DNA from: Vitellaria paradoxa
Taxonomy: Eukaryota > Streptophyta > Magnoliopsida > Ericales > Sapotaceae
Reading direction: 5' to 3'
DNA length: 64,000 nucleotides
NCBI GenBank assembly: GCA_019916065.1
Contig: CM034233.1
Coordinates: 43,479,750 to 43,543,749 of the forward strand
Part shown: positions 33,450-45,112 of the stretch, piece by piece
Numbering within the stretch: the first letter of the stretch is position 1
Layout: each line of letters begins with the position of its first letter
Notes under the pieces: generated by a model
Databases searched by the model: none
Seen by the model: only the letters and a program-made list of their open reading frames with translations
Told to the model about the DNA's origin: nothing
Made by a program: the position numbers and the translations under genes

Positions 33450-36250
33450 ATACCTAAAGATATACAGAGTCTTTTTCTAATTTTTGCAATCTCAATATCA
33501 CATTATAATATTTAGTTTTTCAATGATGAATATGGTACATCCTCAAAAATAATCAAAATGCATATGATAAATGAAATATGAGATGTATGAGCCTTACAAG
33601 ACTTCCTACGTGTGATTGGTGGAGTGAAATGTTTGCCTCGATGGCAATGGTATTTTCTAGGGGTTCTATATGCTGATTTAAAGACTAAATGGAATTTTAA
33701 AGGCTAATCTTGCTTTAGATGTTTCACTAGGGTACTCTAAAAAAAAGTGAGATCCACTTGGGATGATGTTATGTTGTTCTGAGAAGTATGCTTAGTGAGT
33801 CCTTATGCATGTAAATGATAGTGCCAATTTCACCGATGAGTGATGATGTGATTGATAGTGATGTGAATCTATTGAAGAAAGGTTAATGGTGGAAAGGTGG
33901 TCTAAGAAAACCCTGTTAACTTCATTAAGGAATGTATGGTCATAAAGGCTATTGTAATCAGACTAAAAAAATATTCATGCTACCTACGTAACCTAGAGAG
34001 GGATCAAGTCGATGTAATTTGAACCTCAGGTGGTCCTAACTATATGTATATATGAATATAATGCTAGGTATGTAACATGTGTGTATATGACACCAAAATG
34101 CCATGAATGGCTATCTGATGGCCTCAGTAATCATTACTGGTTCTAACGAGCTACAAGTATACTGATGTATATGCAAATGTATGATAGAGTGAATAATTTT
34201 ATAATCCTATGGATGGCAGCCTTATGGCCTCAGCCATCATTATGGGATCTAATGGGCTGTCTAGTTATGCAAGTGACTGCATGAAGTCAGAATTGAAAAC
34301 CTACTGTAGATTTATATATTGACTTCTTTGAGGAAGACTTTGGTCTTATATGCCACACCTAAGTTAGTGATAGGTCAAATGTTGGAAGATCAGTTCTAGG
34401 ATTAATAGATTGAGGGGGATTTAGGGACTTATGTCATTTAGGTGTAATGCTGAGGTTGGCACAAGGGTACTAATTTGGAAAAGCTAAATATTAGTCATTA
34501 GGCATTTACATCTTTTGAAGTGTGTTGATTTTCCATGAGGCACCTATGAATGTGAAAAACCTAGCTCTAGTTTAGGGAGATTGACTAGCACTTAGGCACT
34601 TAGGCCATCCTGATATGGGCTGGTGCTTAAGCACATATGCTACTTGGGGAGAGGTTGAAGATCAGCCATTATGCATTTCCATCTTGTAAGATATGTGGAC
34701 TGGTAGTAAGAAACTTACGTCATTAGGGATTTAAAGACTGGGACTTAGGCACTTTGTCTCCAAAGGTATAGGTTGGCATTTAAACACTTACCCTTATGTG
34801 GAACCTTGCTTTGTGTTGTTGGATTAACTAGCACTTGGGCACTTATGTCATTGTAGTGACTTAGTGTGACTAATCATGAGGTACTTACGTTGGGTACTGG
34901 CTAGCACTTAAGCACTTACACCTAAGATGGACTGGCAATTAGGGACTTACATTTGTGAGGACTAGCATGTAGGCACTTAAATCTGTGTGGACTAGCCATG
35001 AGGCACTTACATCTATGTGGAGCCTAGCTTTGTTAGTGTGTGTTAGTGCCTTGCTTGCTCACTCCATGTGTACGGTTCAACTGTAGCAAGATAAACTAGT
35101 AGAGTCCATGTTGAATCAATAGGCAACTAGATTTCAAATTGAATTTTAATAGATTAGGTGACGACTTAAGGTGATAAGTGCACTTAGATCAATTTTTACT
35201 ATTAAGTGGGTCCAAAAGAAGGGAAAATCCCATTTATTTATTTTTTAAGTTTTGACTTGATTTGGGAATTGGAATTAAGAATTAAACTTAAATATATCAA
35301 TATAAAGTGTAGTTGTAAAAACACCCACTATAATTAAATGAACAAAAATTTAAAGGCAATGATGTGAAGATAAATTTAAAGGCAATAACTAATAAATTAA
35401 TATACTTAAACTGAAAAAAAAAAAATAAACTTGACCCAAACCAATTCCAATGATAATATATTGGTGGGTAGTTTTAGCATGCTATTTATCTCAATCTTTT
35501 CACCAACCGTAGTGATAAAAGATCAAAAGATTTAGCAATAAGATTCATAGGGGTGAAAATTTGTACCTTGCTAGGATTTGAGATAATTGTTTCGACTTAA
35601 CAAGATATGGAATTAGGTTTAGGATTACATGAAACTGAAATCCATCAATCCCTAACATAACCATAATTAACATTTTTTGGTGATTTCAATAGGAGAAACC
35701 CCTAAGAAATTATTTTATACCCAATTTTAGATCGAGAATTAAGAAACTCGCATACTTAACCACCTCTTCTTAATAAAACATTTTCGTTGATTTGGAGTTA
35801 AGAGGGAGCCAACAATCATGCTGACTAAAATGAGAATAGAATATAAATCGAATCCTAATTTAAGAAAATAAAAAAATAAACCAAGAACAAGAACTAAAAT
35901 TTTATTGATCTCTGAGAATTGAAAATGAAATTGCAATTGAAGTTAAACCTAATTATAAGTAGAAGATGGAGTGGAAAGGGATTGAGACAGGGGAAGACAA
36001 AATTAAAATCCTTACCTCTTGAAATATATGATTGTAAGGTCAAAACATTCAAACAATCTTCAAAATAATCTTCAAAAGTATAAATCTAAATCTAATTAAA
36101 AAGAAAACAAATTTAGAAAAAGAGAGAGATAGGAAAAGAGAATCATCTATGACTTTGAAATTAATGAACACCAACTCCTAAAGAGTAAGGAGTTTATATT
36201 AGTAAGGGAGTGTGCAAAGAGCACATTAGCACATGATTGGCATACACTGG
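33450..36250 (-). repeat. Long LTR-like repeat copy C, inverted
   Basis: The reverse complement matches copies A and B: GCATATAGAACCCCTAG near 33665, ATCGACTTGATCCCTC near 34000, and minisatellite words such as CCTAAGTGCTAGT across 34430-35020. A minus-strand TATA-like AATATAAACT lies at 36191-36200 at about the expected distance. Copies B and C are therefore tail to tail, meeting near 33300-33450. The right limit is uncertain. Confidence 0.5.
34931..35020 (-). repeat. Three 30 bp tandem units in copy C
   Basis: Units start at 34931, 34961 and 34991, each ACTRGC...RGGNACTTAMATYTRTGNGG. The regular 30 bp period contrasts with the looser 58-60 bp period in copy A, although the words are related. 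Confidence 0.8.
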
Positions 36251-37140
36251 CATGTGTTTGGCACGTGCTTCAGTGTGTTGGACACACACTACAAGTTGAG
36301 CTGGAGAACATTTAGGTGACTGGGGGGTTGTTGGCTAATCCTGGATAAGACTAGGCTATTAGACAAGGCCAAACACATAACTTAGGGCCATTCTAGAGTA
36401 TGGGACATAACAAGAAGAGGCAAGACATGGTCGTATAGGATGGCTGAGTGTATGGGACACTACTGTTAGGAAAGGAACAAGATACGGCCAAAAAGCCAGA
36501 GATTCTCGCGCAAGAACAAGCATAGACCTGTTGCGCGCCAATAAGAGAACAGGAGAAAGAACTTAACTTCAAAAAAAAAGAGGGTCCCCTAAATAAACAT
36601 CCGAATTGCCCATGAATCTCAATGACCAAGAATCGGCAATTGACGTGGGAAAGAACTATAGAATATCTTGATTCTCACAGAAAGATTGATTTTTATGAAT
36701 TGTTCATTCAATTAATTTCGAGCTTAGGCTGCGTGGGACATGCCTACTGAGGGCCTGGGTTATATAAGACAAATAGACCCCAGTGCGACTTGGTCCTACA
36801 TGTCCTAACTCCTCCATGTGCACGGCTTGCTAAAGCTATCATGTTGCAAATTATATTTCACTTTTTTTTTTATTTTCAGCCGACCTCCTTCTTTACATTA
36901 AACGAGCCACCCTATGCCTAACCTAAGTCCTAACTTCACTGGTCTTGTGATCTCACCCACTTGCACTTTCCTCCTTCAACTTGAAATAATCTTGTGCCTA
37001 AGTATATGGTGTGTGGATGTATGTCTTTGGGTATGAATTAGAAAACCAGAAAGATAGAGGTGACTTAGTGAGGGCGAGTATTACATAAAATTAAGTTGTT
37101 CCTTCATTTCCATTTTTTAATTAAGGTTACGTTGAGTATT
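36251..37140. other. Unassigned, GTGCAC-like words and short ORFs
   Basis: 36225-36300 has a cluster of GTGT/CACGTG/ACACAC words just upstream of the minus-strand TATA, then moderate-GC sequence to about 36620 with overlapping short ORFs I do not recognise. The rest is probably the outer end of copy C and the start of the next LTR. Confidence 0.35.
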
Positions 37141-38876
37141 AAGAGATTGTTAGTTCAGTCTTGGGGTGTTGGCAATGATCATTGTTGGTTTTCGACATTC
37201 CTGAGCATTCTTGAGTCATGCTCTTCCTTCTCAAGCAAATTGAGGTAGGGATTTAATTACTTTCTTGTTGACTATATGTTGTGTTCACACATACAGCGAT
37301 GTTGGTTATGTTATATAGTATATTTGATACATATGTATGCATGAGTTTTAAGGAAGAAAATGATAAATAGTGAATCAAGTTCATGTTATATACTTAATGA
37401 TTTGATAAATTAAGATTATAGTTATGTTGATACACTGTTGAAGATTGAAAATAAGTAGAAACATAGAAGGAAATGGTTTTAAAACAAAGAAAATGGGTTT
37501 TAAAAATGGAAGCCATAAACAGAGCATAACAGCTTGCTAGTGCAGATTTGTCATGCACACGACTTGTCTTTTAGATCCATGTTCCTCATGTGTATAGCCT
37601 GGACTAGATGACTCTTGTGTGCATGAGCCCCTATTTCTCGTGTGCAAAATTGTACCAAATGCCTCTTGTGCGCACCAACCTATAGTTTATTAAAGGCCTC
37701 TCCATGTGCACAAGGTGCTACCTCAAGGCATACGATAGAGAACCTCACTAGTTACTTTCAACTATTTTCAAGTAGTTTTTAAAAAAGGTACTAATATTGG
37801 TTTTCTAACTTGGCAATGATAAAATGAAATGAAAGAATAATGAAATGAGATAAGTTATGGCCTCTGTGTGGTACATGATACAAAATTTGATGACATGGCT
37901 TGTGTGGCAACATTGATAATAATAACAATAACAATAATGATATTGATAACAATTATAGAATATGAAAATAATGATGAGATATGATGTTGGTTTTGAGGAT
38001 GAAGGATACTAAAAATAGGAAAGTACATGATTACCTTTGGGTTAAAAGTTCCTAAACCTGCGCAAATTTGCTTATCATACCAGTAGGTTAATAATCTATG
38101 TAATGACACTAACCTGATTAATCCTAACCATTGGATATTGGTTCATAAACGATGATTATGGTTTGGTTAATCATGACCCTTGAGCTAGGGATTATAAATG
38201 ACAATGTTTTAGTTTATCATTTTCGTTGGGTATTAGCCCATAAAAGACGAGAATGGTTTTGGATTAGGCTCCCTAATCATGTGATAGTCCTGCAGAGTAT
38301 CTAGCCCATGTGCACTTGGGTTTGATAAGATAATAGACAATAGTTAAATAACTAATAATGAAATACTAATTATGATTTTGATATTATTATGTGATGATAC
38401 TTTTGATTATTATCAATTGTTGTTGTTACCTATTGCATAGTAATGACTTGCTAGGACATGATATTTCATATTATGAATTTTTATATGTGCATTGTGGGCA
38501 CATGTGGATTTAACGCTCATGTCCTTATAGATTATACATGTTATAAGTGTGGAGCCTGACACTTAGATGGGCCCAACATTTTTTTGGATACTATTTATGA
38601 TATATTGTTTTCTTACTCTAAGAAGTTATATTATTCTTGTGTCAAATATTATTTTGATCTAATTGTAAAGGTTGGATGAGCCTAGATGTTACTTTAGATG
38701 TTGTATTGGGAGTTCTTTTGCTAGGTGGAAACTAAGGCTGATATATTTATTATTATTTTATTCCAATGTCTTCTCCAAGGTGGTTGTATGGCTCTGATTG
38801 GGTTTATGATTAATTATTATTGATTATATATGATTATTAGTTCATAACTCAAATTATAAAATCTGAGGTGTGATAT
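37140..38876 (+). repeat. 5' LTR of a Tekay/Del-like gypsy element
   Basis: Diverged relative of the solo LTR at 24631-27634 in the same order: GAGGTAGGGATTTAATT near 37243, TACCTTTGGGTTAAAAG near 38032, and GGGCACATGTGGATTTAACG near 38498. It also has a GTGCAC-rich part at 37540-37720 like the LTRs at 7.7-17.8 kb. It ends GGTGTGATATA directly before a tRNA-Met primer-binding site. The left end is not clear. Confidence 0.65.
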
Positions 38877-38878
38877 AC

Positions 38879-38890
38879 TGGTATCAAAGC
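38879..38890 (+). promoter_or_regulatory. Primer-binding site, tRNA-Met type
   Basis: TGGTATCAAAGC, one base from the standard TGGTATCAGAGC, just after the LTR end. It sets the plus orientation of this element. Confidence 0.8.
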
Positions 38891-39019
38891 TTAGGTTAGA
38901 ATACCTAAGGAGATAAGGGAATCTTTTTATTTGCGTTCTACATGATTATATAATTATGTGCTTTGACATGATAATGAGTCATTAATTTTAGGATGTTGAT
39001 CCCTGGTCTTATATATGAC

Positions 39020-39710
39020 TAGAGAATGCCATCACGTAGAGCTCAGGGTCAAGGCTAGGGTCAAGGTCGAGGTCAAGGTAGAGATAGAGGATAAGAGGGT
39101 GTACCAGTTTAGAAAAATAGATATCACATTATAGTGTGGGGGCTAAGGTTCACCTCGAGGTTCCCAGAGAGAAGGAGGAGCATTTTAGAGCACCAATTAT
39201 TCAGTGAGCTACAAAAATATATGCTGGGCTGTTCTTTAGTAGTTGGCCACCGTAGAGTAATGTTGACTACAGAAGCTAGGTCAGATCAGCCACCACAATT
39301 GCAAACTAGTTCTACCATGTTATAGAGATTTTGAAGGATGAAACCTCTAACCTATGATGGGATGGCAGACACAGTTAGATTACGGATCATTCTACCAAGA
39401 TCATTTTGAATAGCTCTCCAATTGATTAGATGTGCATTGAGTTGTTGGGCTAGTGTTAAGAGTTCTGGTGGGTCTATTAGACTCATTTCGGATGCTTTTA
39501 AGGAGAAGTTTAAAGACCATTTCCTTTCGCAATCCTTGAAGGATGCCAAGCGAGAGGAATTTATTGGCTTGATACAATGATTGATGTTTGTGCTGGAATA
39601 TGAGAAGGTATTTTTAGATTTAATGAAGTATGCCCTAGAGTCCAAGGATCGAGCGAAGGTTAACAATAGCTTTGAGAGGTCAGATCGTGTTGTTGGGTTT
39701 TGATAATTGT
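39020..39710 (+). pseudogene. Decayed gypsy gag (plus strand)
   Basis: A basic Gly/Arg/Gln-rich N-terminus (repeated GGTCAAGG, 39050-39090) is followed by capsid wording: MADTVRLRIILPRSF near 39363, then DAFKEKFKDHFLSQSLKDAK, REEFIGLIQ, a stop, LMFVLEYEKVFLDLMKYALE (39488-39640). Stops and frame changes are frequent. The gene is cut short at about 40 kb, where the Athila-like element begins. Confidence 0.75.
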
Positions 39711-39857
39711 AAGGCCCTGATTAATAGGCTAATGACAATTAAGTACGATATGACAAGGACTCAGAGTTTTTAAGAGGACTGCCATGGTCAAGGGTTGGGA
39801 CTACAGTAGCATGATGGTAGCAAGAAAAGATAGAGAGGCAATTCATCAGTGCCACAA

Positions 39858-40010
39858 GCTCAATGTTCTTAGCAGAATAGTGTCGTATCTTCATAGTTAA
39901 GTGATTCTAGAAGTTTATCAAAATGATCAATTATCCACTAGCTCAATGTCATTAGCAGAATAGTGTCATATCTTCATAGTTAAGTGATTCTAGAAGTTTA
40001 TCAAAATCAT
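39858..40010 (+). repeat. 83 bp tandem duplication
   Basis: GCTCAATGTTCTTAGCAGAA at 39858 recurs at 39941 (GCTCAATGTCATTAGCAGAA), and the copies match through TCTAGAAGTTTATCAAAAT. The few differences suggest a fairly recent duplication. It lies directly left of the Athila-like LTR. Confidence 0.9.
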
Positions 40011-40033
40011 CGGTTATAAGTTTCCATTGCAAG

Positions 40034-41568
40034 TGATCGCATCTAAATAGTGCGTCTAAACTAACCCCCAAGTGCAAGGGTGTGCAGTGTAATTTTAACT
40101 TAGTGAGACCAAAGTTAAATCCACAAGGAACCTACGTTTAGTTTCTAAGTTGCAATAGAGATTATCAATTTTAAGTTCAATGAAATTCTAGAGTTTGATC
40201 AATGCTAAATTTCTAGGATTTTCAGAAAATGAAATAAAAATAAATAACATACTAACAACTATTTAATGAAATTCAAAGAATAATTTTTTTTTTCAACAAG
40301 AATAATGATTAGTAAGAAGAAAATTCAACTAAAGCATGAATTGTGCAGAATAAACAAGTTTAAACTTTCAAGCAATCAATTAACCGACTAAGGAATTAAT
40401 TTAACTAACAATAACACTATCAAATATGATTCTTGATTCAACCTTCAATTCCAGGTGGGTTAATCACTTCACAAAGGGTGTGCACACAACTACAATCTAA
40501 AGTTCACATAAAGGAACAAATAGATTGGAAAGATATCTTCATTAAAAGTCATTATTTCCCAAAACTCAGCTTTATACTCTCGTTTGGGATTATAAAACCG
40601 GAAAAATAATCTTTGATATTACTTGGGTTCAAATCCAATTTTGTTTTGTTCAAAAATATTAATACCAAGTTTTAATTGAAAACCTTTACAAGTGATTACA
40701 GAGAATACAGTCAAAGATTTTGTTTTCGAAAGTTTTTGAAATAAAAGAAATTAGATTTGAAAGTTGTAGATCCCTATGCATGAGTTTTCGCAAACCATGC
40801 GAACGGTCTACGCACATCCTATTGTTCGTAATAACCCACCCTTCCTTGATTCATTGAATCAAGAAAAAAGAGTTTACACTAGCATAATTTCAAGATACGT
40901 AATAATAACAAAACTCTTAAAATAATTATCTTAAATGCATGAATAAAGGTCAAAATATGGAGTTTGTAATTACACTTTTTAAGTGTAATCACACCCCCCA
41001 ACTTGAGCGCTACTAGTCCATAGCAATGCCTTTATTGAAATGAAATGAAACTACTATCCTTGTTCTCTTTTCGTTGGAAACACGGCTATACTTTGCTACA
41101 TGCAGCAAGCCTTTTAAACCCTTAGGTTTCCCTTAGTGGACAAGTGAAGTCTCGTGAGAGTTTGCAGTTAATTTACCCACAAAATTCCTAAAGTAATCCA
41201 ATAAATGATAATTATCATTTCAATAACTCTTGATTTAAGTTCAATATGAAATAAGTGACAAAATGTTAAAACGTCATATAAATTTTCCCAATGTGTATTT
41301 AACTCACCTATTTTTCAACCATCTTATTTTAAATATGCCAATTCATATCATTCAATCAAAATAGTCATCAAACATACTTAAAAGACGGTGGTCTCAACTT
41401 CAAATCTCACCAAGTTGGTCACTCAAATAGAATAAAGTCAGTTCAGAAGGGTTACTCCCGTGGTTCATATAAGATTACAATGCAAATAAATGCAATAAAC
41501 CCAATCAAGACGTGACTAAAAGAATTAAAGCACGGATTGTTTCATAACTTCATGAATGGAATGTATCA
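40034..41568 (-). repeat. 3' LTR (left) of the Athila-like element, internally deleted
   Basis: About 1.53 kb. It follows the right LTR closely but lacks the segment matching about 46001-46528, the join being CGTAATAATAACAAAACTC. The lost part includes the TATA box. Confidence 0.85.
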
Positions 41569-42949
41569 ATGCTTAAACAAGACAACTACCATCGATCACA
41601 TGAAATAAATCATTGCTCTTCTAATTGTCTTTCACCAAAAGTCCATTAGGTCTTTACTAGGCTGTAACTTGCCCAAAAGGGTATTAGTTAGACAAACAAG
41701 GGATGGGGAAAATCAAAGTGCATGTCTAAGGATGTGGCAATGCAATATCCCCCACAACTTTTCCTTTTTCAACTTCTTGAAAGCCCAACATTGAAGCTCA
41801 ATCAAAATTTTTTTTTTTTTTTTTTTTTTTATAGATGGGACCAATAATAACAAACTTATGAAATAGTAAGTCCCATATATCATTTTTTTTAATCAAAATC
41901 AACTACCACAGTTTGACAAATTCCCCTTTTCATTAACCTTCCTCTAAAATCGCACCAATATCCTAAGACATGCCAGGGTTGGTTTACCTATACATCTAAG
42001 GTTAAAGGGGTCATAAATGTGGCTAAACAAGAAAAATTATTTTTCTCTTTAAAGGCTTCAAAGTGGCTCCAAGGGCTATGTAATCAAATAACAGTTTCGG
42101 GCTTTCAAATATAAGAAAGAGGGCCTAATATCACTCTCTAGCTTAATAACATTTTGTCTGAAAACACTAATCTACTCATGTAAATCAAAACTAGCATCTT
42201 GTGCATTTAATACCAAAGCAAGTTAATGTAATGAAGCTATTCAAGAAAAGTGAGATGAAAGAAATTATAAAGAGCAATGTAAAACCCTCAAAAATGAAAA
42301 GTTAGGCTCAAAAGCTCACCATTAAGAGGTATAAGTCTCCACCTAGTTCAAGAATGCTCAATTAACCAATGTTAAACAAAATCCACTCCTAAGTACATAA
42401 ACTCTTCTGTATGATAGTAAAAAATGCACAAGGTCATGACACAATCAACTTGAACTAAGTTTCCTATTAAAGCTTGAACAAAACTCACTCATCATTCTCT
42501 TACTCAATTCCACGATCAATCAAACCAAAAAGGGCTAACATATAGGTACAAATGTACTAAATTCATCATTCAAGCTTAAGGATGCTCAAAAATTTTTAAA
42601 TTTTTCAATTTTGGCACAAAATGTCATCTTGTGAACCCTACCCTCTAACTTAAAATTCACATTGTCCTCAATGTGAGAACCATAAAGCATATTTGGGTCC
42701 GTAGTGTGCAATAGTGAGCATGATGATTATCATGAAAAAAAATAACCACAAAAGGCATAAATAAGAACATAGCACAAATTAAGCCAAACTTGCACCCATT
42801 ATTCAAGCCATTTATGGTATCACCCAATACATCCCCCTAACTTAGATTCTACAGCACCCCCAACAACAGCAATATAAATATGAAGTACCAATTTGGAAGT
42901 GCAAAACTAAATAAAAGGGAGAGGAAGGATATTACCTCAAGAGCTTCCT

Positions 42950-45060
42950 TATTTAAAGAAAATAAAAGAACTCAAGCAATTTATTCCTTTGAATCAAACT
43001 GTACTAAAAGAAAAATAAAACTTCTATAAGAGAAAATATTAGAATAAACAACTAAAGGTAGAATAAAAGAAAAATAAATTTTAATCTAGGTAGAAAGAAA
43101 ACAAAAATAAATAAATAAAATCTAATCTAATAATACACAGGGGTTAGTGCGAAAATATACTATCCAACTCCTAATTTTTCCCAATTCCCACCAAATGGTT
43201 TTAGGAATGAAATATTCTCCTTGGGTCCAGGAGGTACAAAGAATAAGTGTGCTCCTAGTGTAGAGATCATTGGAGAATGCATGGCCTTATGGGGGTCTTT
43301 AAATCTCAAATATGGCCCAAGGTTATACGCAAATGTGAACATGGATTATGGTCATATGTTCTCTAGTACCCTCTCGACACCTAAGAAGTCAATGCAAACT
43401 ATCTCTTTGGTCTCCACCACTCGCTTACATGCGTAGCTGGTCTTGGTCAAAACATGTTTAGTTCCCTCAGTAGGATTCTTAGTTGGAGTTAGGGCAAAAA
43501 AGGTGAGGTGTGCTCCGCTCTCACTCTCAGGCCTGTTTATTAAACTCTGAAAGGATGATAAAGAAAATTCACTCTCATGAGAGTCTTGTGGAATTGAAGT
43601 AGGAACCTAACCATGATTAGAATCATACTTCCACTCAAATGTAGGGGTCTTAACAAGTAAGTCATCAAATGTACTTGCCCCAATAGAAAAAGATATATCA
43701 GAAATGGTCTTAGTGAGTGGTGTGGTAGAACATTATGAAACTAAACTGATTGGCTCAACAATGTGCTCCCCTAAACCTATGGCATCAAAGCTCTGAGAAT
43801 GAGTATTTGGACTTTCCAAAGTTACCTGATTTGTCAGAGTAGGATGAGCTTCAAGCTCCGTGGTGGTGTTGGTTGGCAAAGTCTCGTGCATGTTAGAGTC
43901 TGGTGGGAACGAGTTAAAGGGCTCATTCCCTTCACTGTCCCAGCCATTATCGGAATAGCCGCTCCACTCAAAATCTAAAGTTTTTGAATTAGAATTTTCT
44001 CGTGCAAGGAACAAAAAGGCCCTAGATTCCAATTTCAGTGAGTGATCAGACATAAGGACATGATATGGACTCGAACAGTGTATCATCTAATGTAGAGTCA
44101 ATATGTGTGGAAGTCTCTCGTGTGCACTCAAATTGACTTTTGAGCTAATTTCTTCCCTATGTTGAGTTTGCTCGTAAAGCGAGTCAACTTGTGAATTATT
44201 AGATTCAATAGGCCAATAATCTCGAGGATCCTCAAGCTGGCCCTCAATGAGTAGAGTGGGGTTAGGACATGTAATATCCAAGTAATCGGGCTCCACACCT
44301 ACTGTACTTTCTAAGGATGGATCATGAGGATCAAGTGAAGTAGGAGCGTGCAGGAAAGTGTCTGTCTGGCTTTCAAGTGAATGAGGTTCAAAACTAGGTT
44401 CAAGTTTTTCCCATGGCTTGGTGTGTTCATAGAGAAATTTAAGGAATGATCACACCTCTTCTGGGGTAAGGTCAAGAAATTCCCTACCCAAGCTTTTATC
44501 AAACGCTCAATGTAACTCACAAGGTAGAGCATTATAGAATATTCCTAAATGTACCCTAATTCTAGTCCATGATTTGGAAAAGTTTCTAAAAGGTTTTTTA
44601 AATCCCTCCCAACAATTATAAAATACCTCACCCTTCTTGAAACAAAAATTTCTAATTTGAAAGCGGAAGGCGAAGTTTTGAAATTTAGGAAGAAAAGCTG
44701 CAATATCATTTTGTAACTCTTCCCAAATATTAATGGACCAAGTTGTAGCACGATACCAATCATCGGCCATTCTACATAACGATAACGGGAAAAAGTTACA
44801 CTTAAAAGTGTCATTGATGTAACCATCTATGCAATAGAAACAAACTAACTAAAAATGTTCTAAATGAACTCCGTGGTCCCCGTGTTGTATTCCATAAAAT
44901 TTAGGTAGCATAGAAAAAGTTCTTAGGCAAAAATCAATTCCATGAATGCAACCTAAATAATTAATGAGTGGGTGGATGGTGTTTGGTGAACTAGAATTAT
45001 AAGGAAAATAATCCATGTTCATGAATCTTTTTTTTTTAGGAAACAATAGAAGAGTAACCT
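42950..45060 (-). pseudogene. Athila-like gag remnant
   Basis: Minus-strand pieces in several frames: MLPKFYGIQHGDHGVHLEHF (near 44850-44910), PLSLCRMADDWYRATTWSIN, IWEELQNDIAAFLPKF, QIRNFCFKKGEVFYNCWEGF (44570-44800), then HLGIFYNALP (44530). These follow the order of Athila/Tat gag (LP-F-G, PFSL, DW, TWEEL, F-KF, QI, YE-WERFK, FYNGL). Downstream, 43733-44086 is an acidic Ser/Thr/Asn-rich reading frame that could be the gag tail; 43160-43342 is unrecognised. Confidence 0.72.
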
Positions 45061-45090
45061 AGAGTTATCCTAATGAATCAAAACCAAGTT

Positions 45091-45106
45091 CCCGGAAACG
45101 GCACCA
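45091..45106 (-). promoter_or_regulatory. Primer-binding site, tRNA-Asp type
   Basis: On the minus strand TGGTGCCGTTTCCGGG, close to the Athila-type TGGCGCCGTTGCCGGGG that pairs with tRNA-Asp. It lies six bases from the LTR. Confidence 0.8.
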
Positions 45107-45112
45107 AAAACT

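Noticed and set aside
43221..43436. Plus-strand 71-codon ORF
   Set aside because: It is antisense to the gag-side region of a minus-strand element and has no family likeness.
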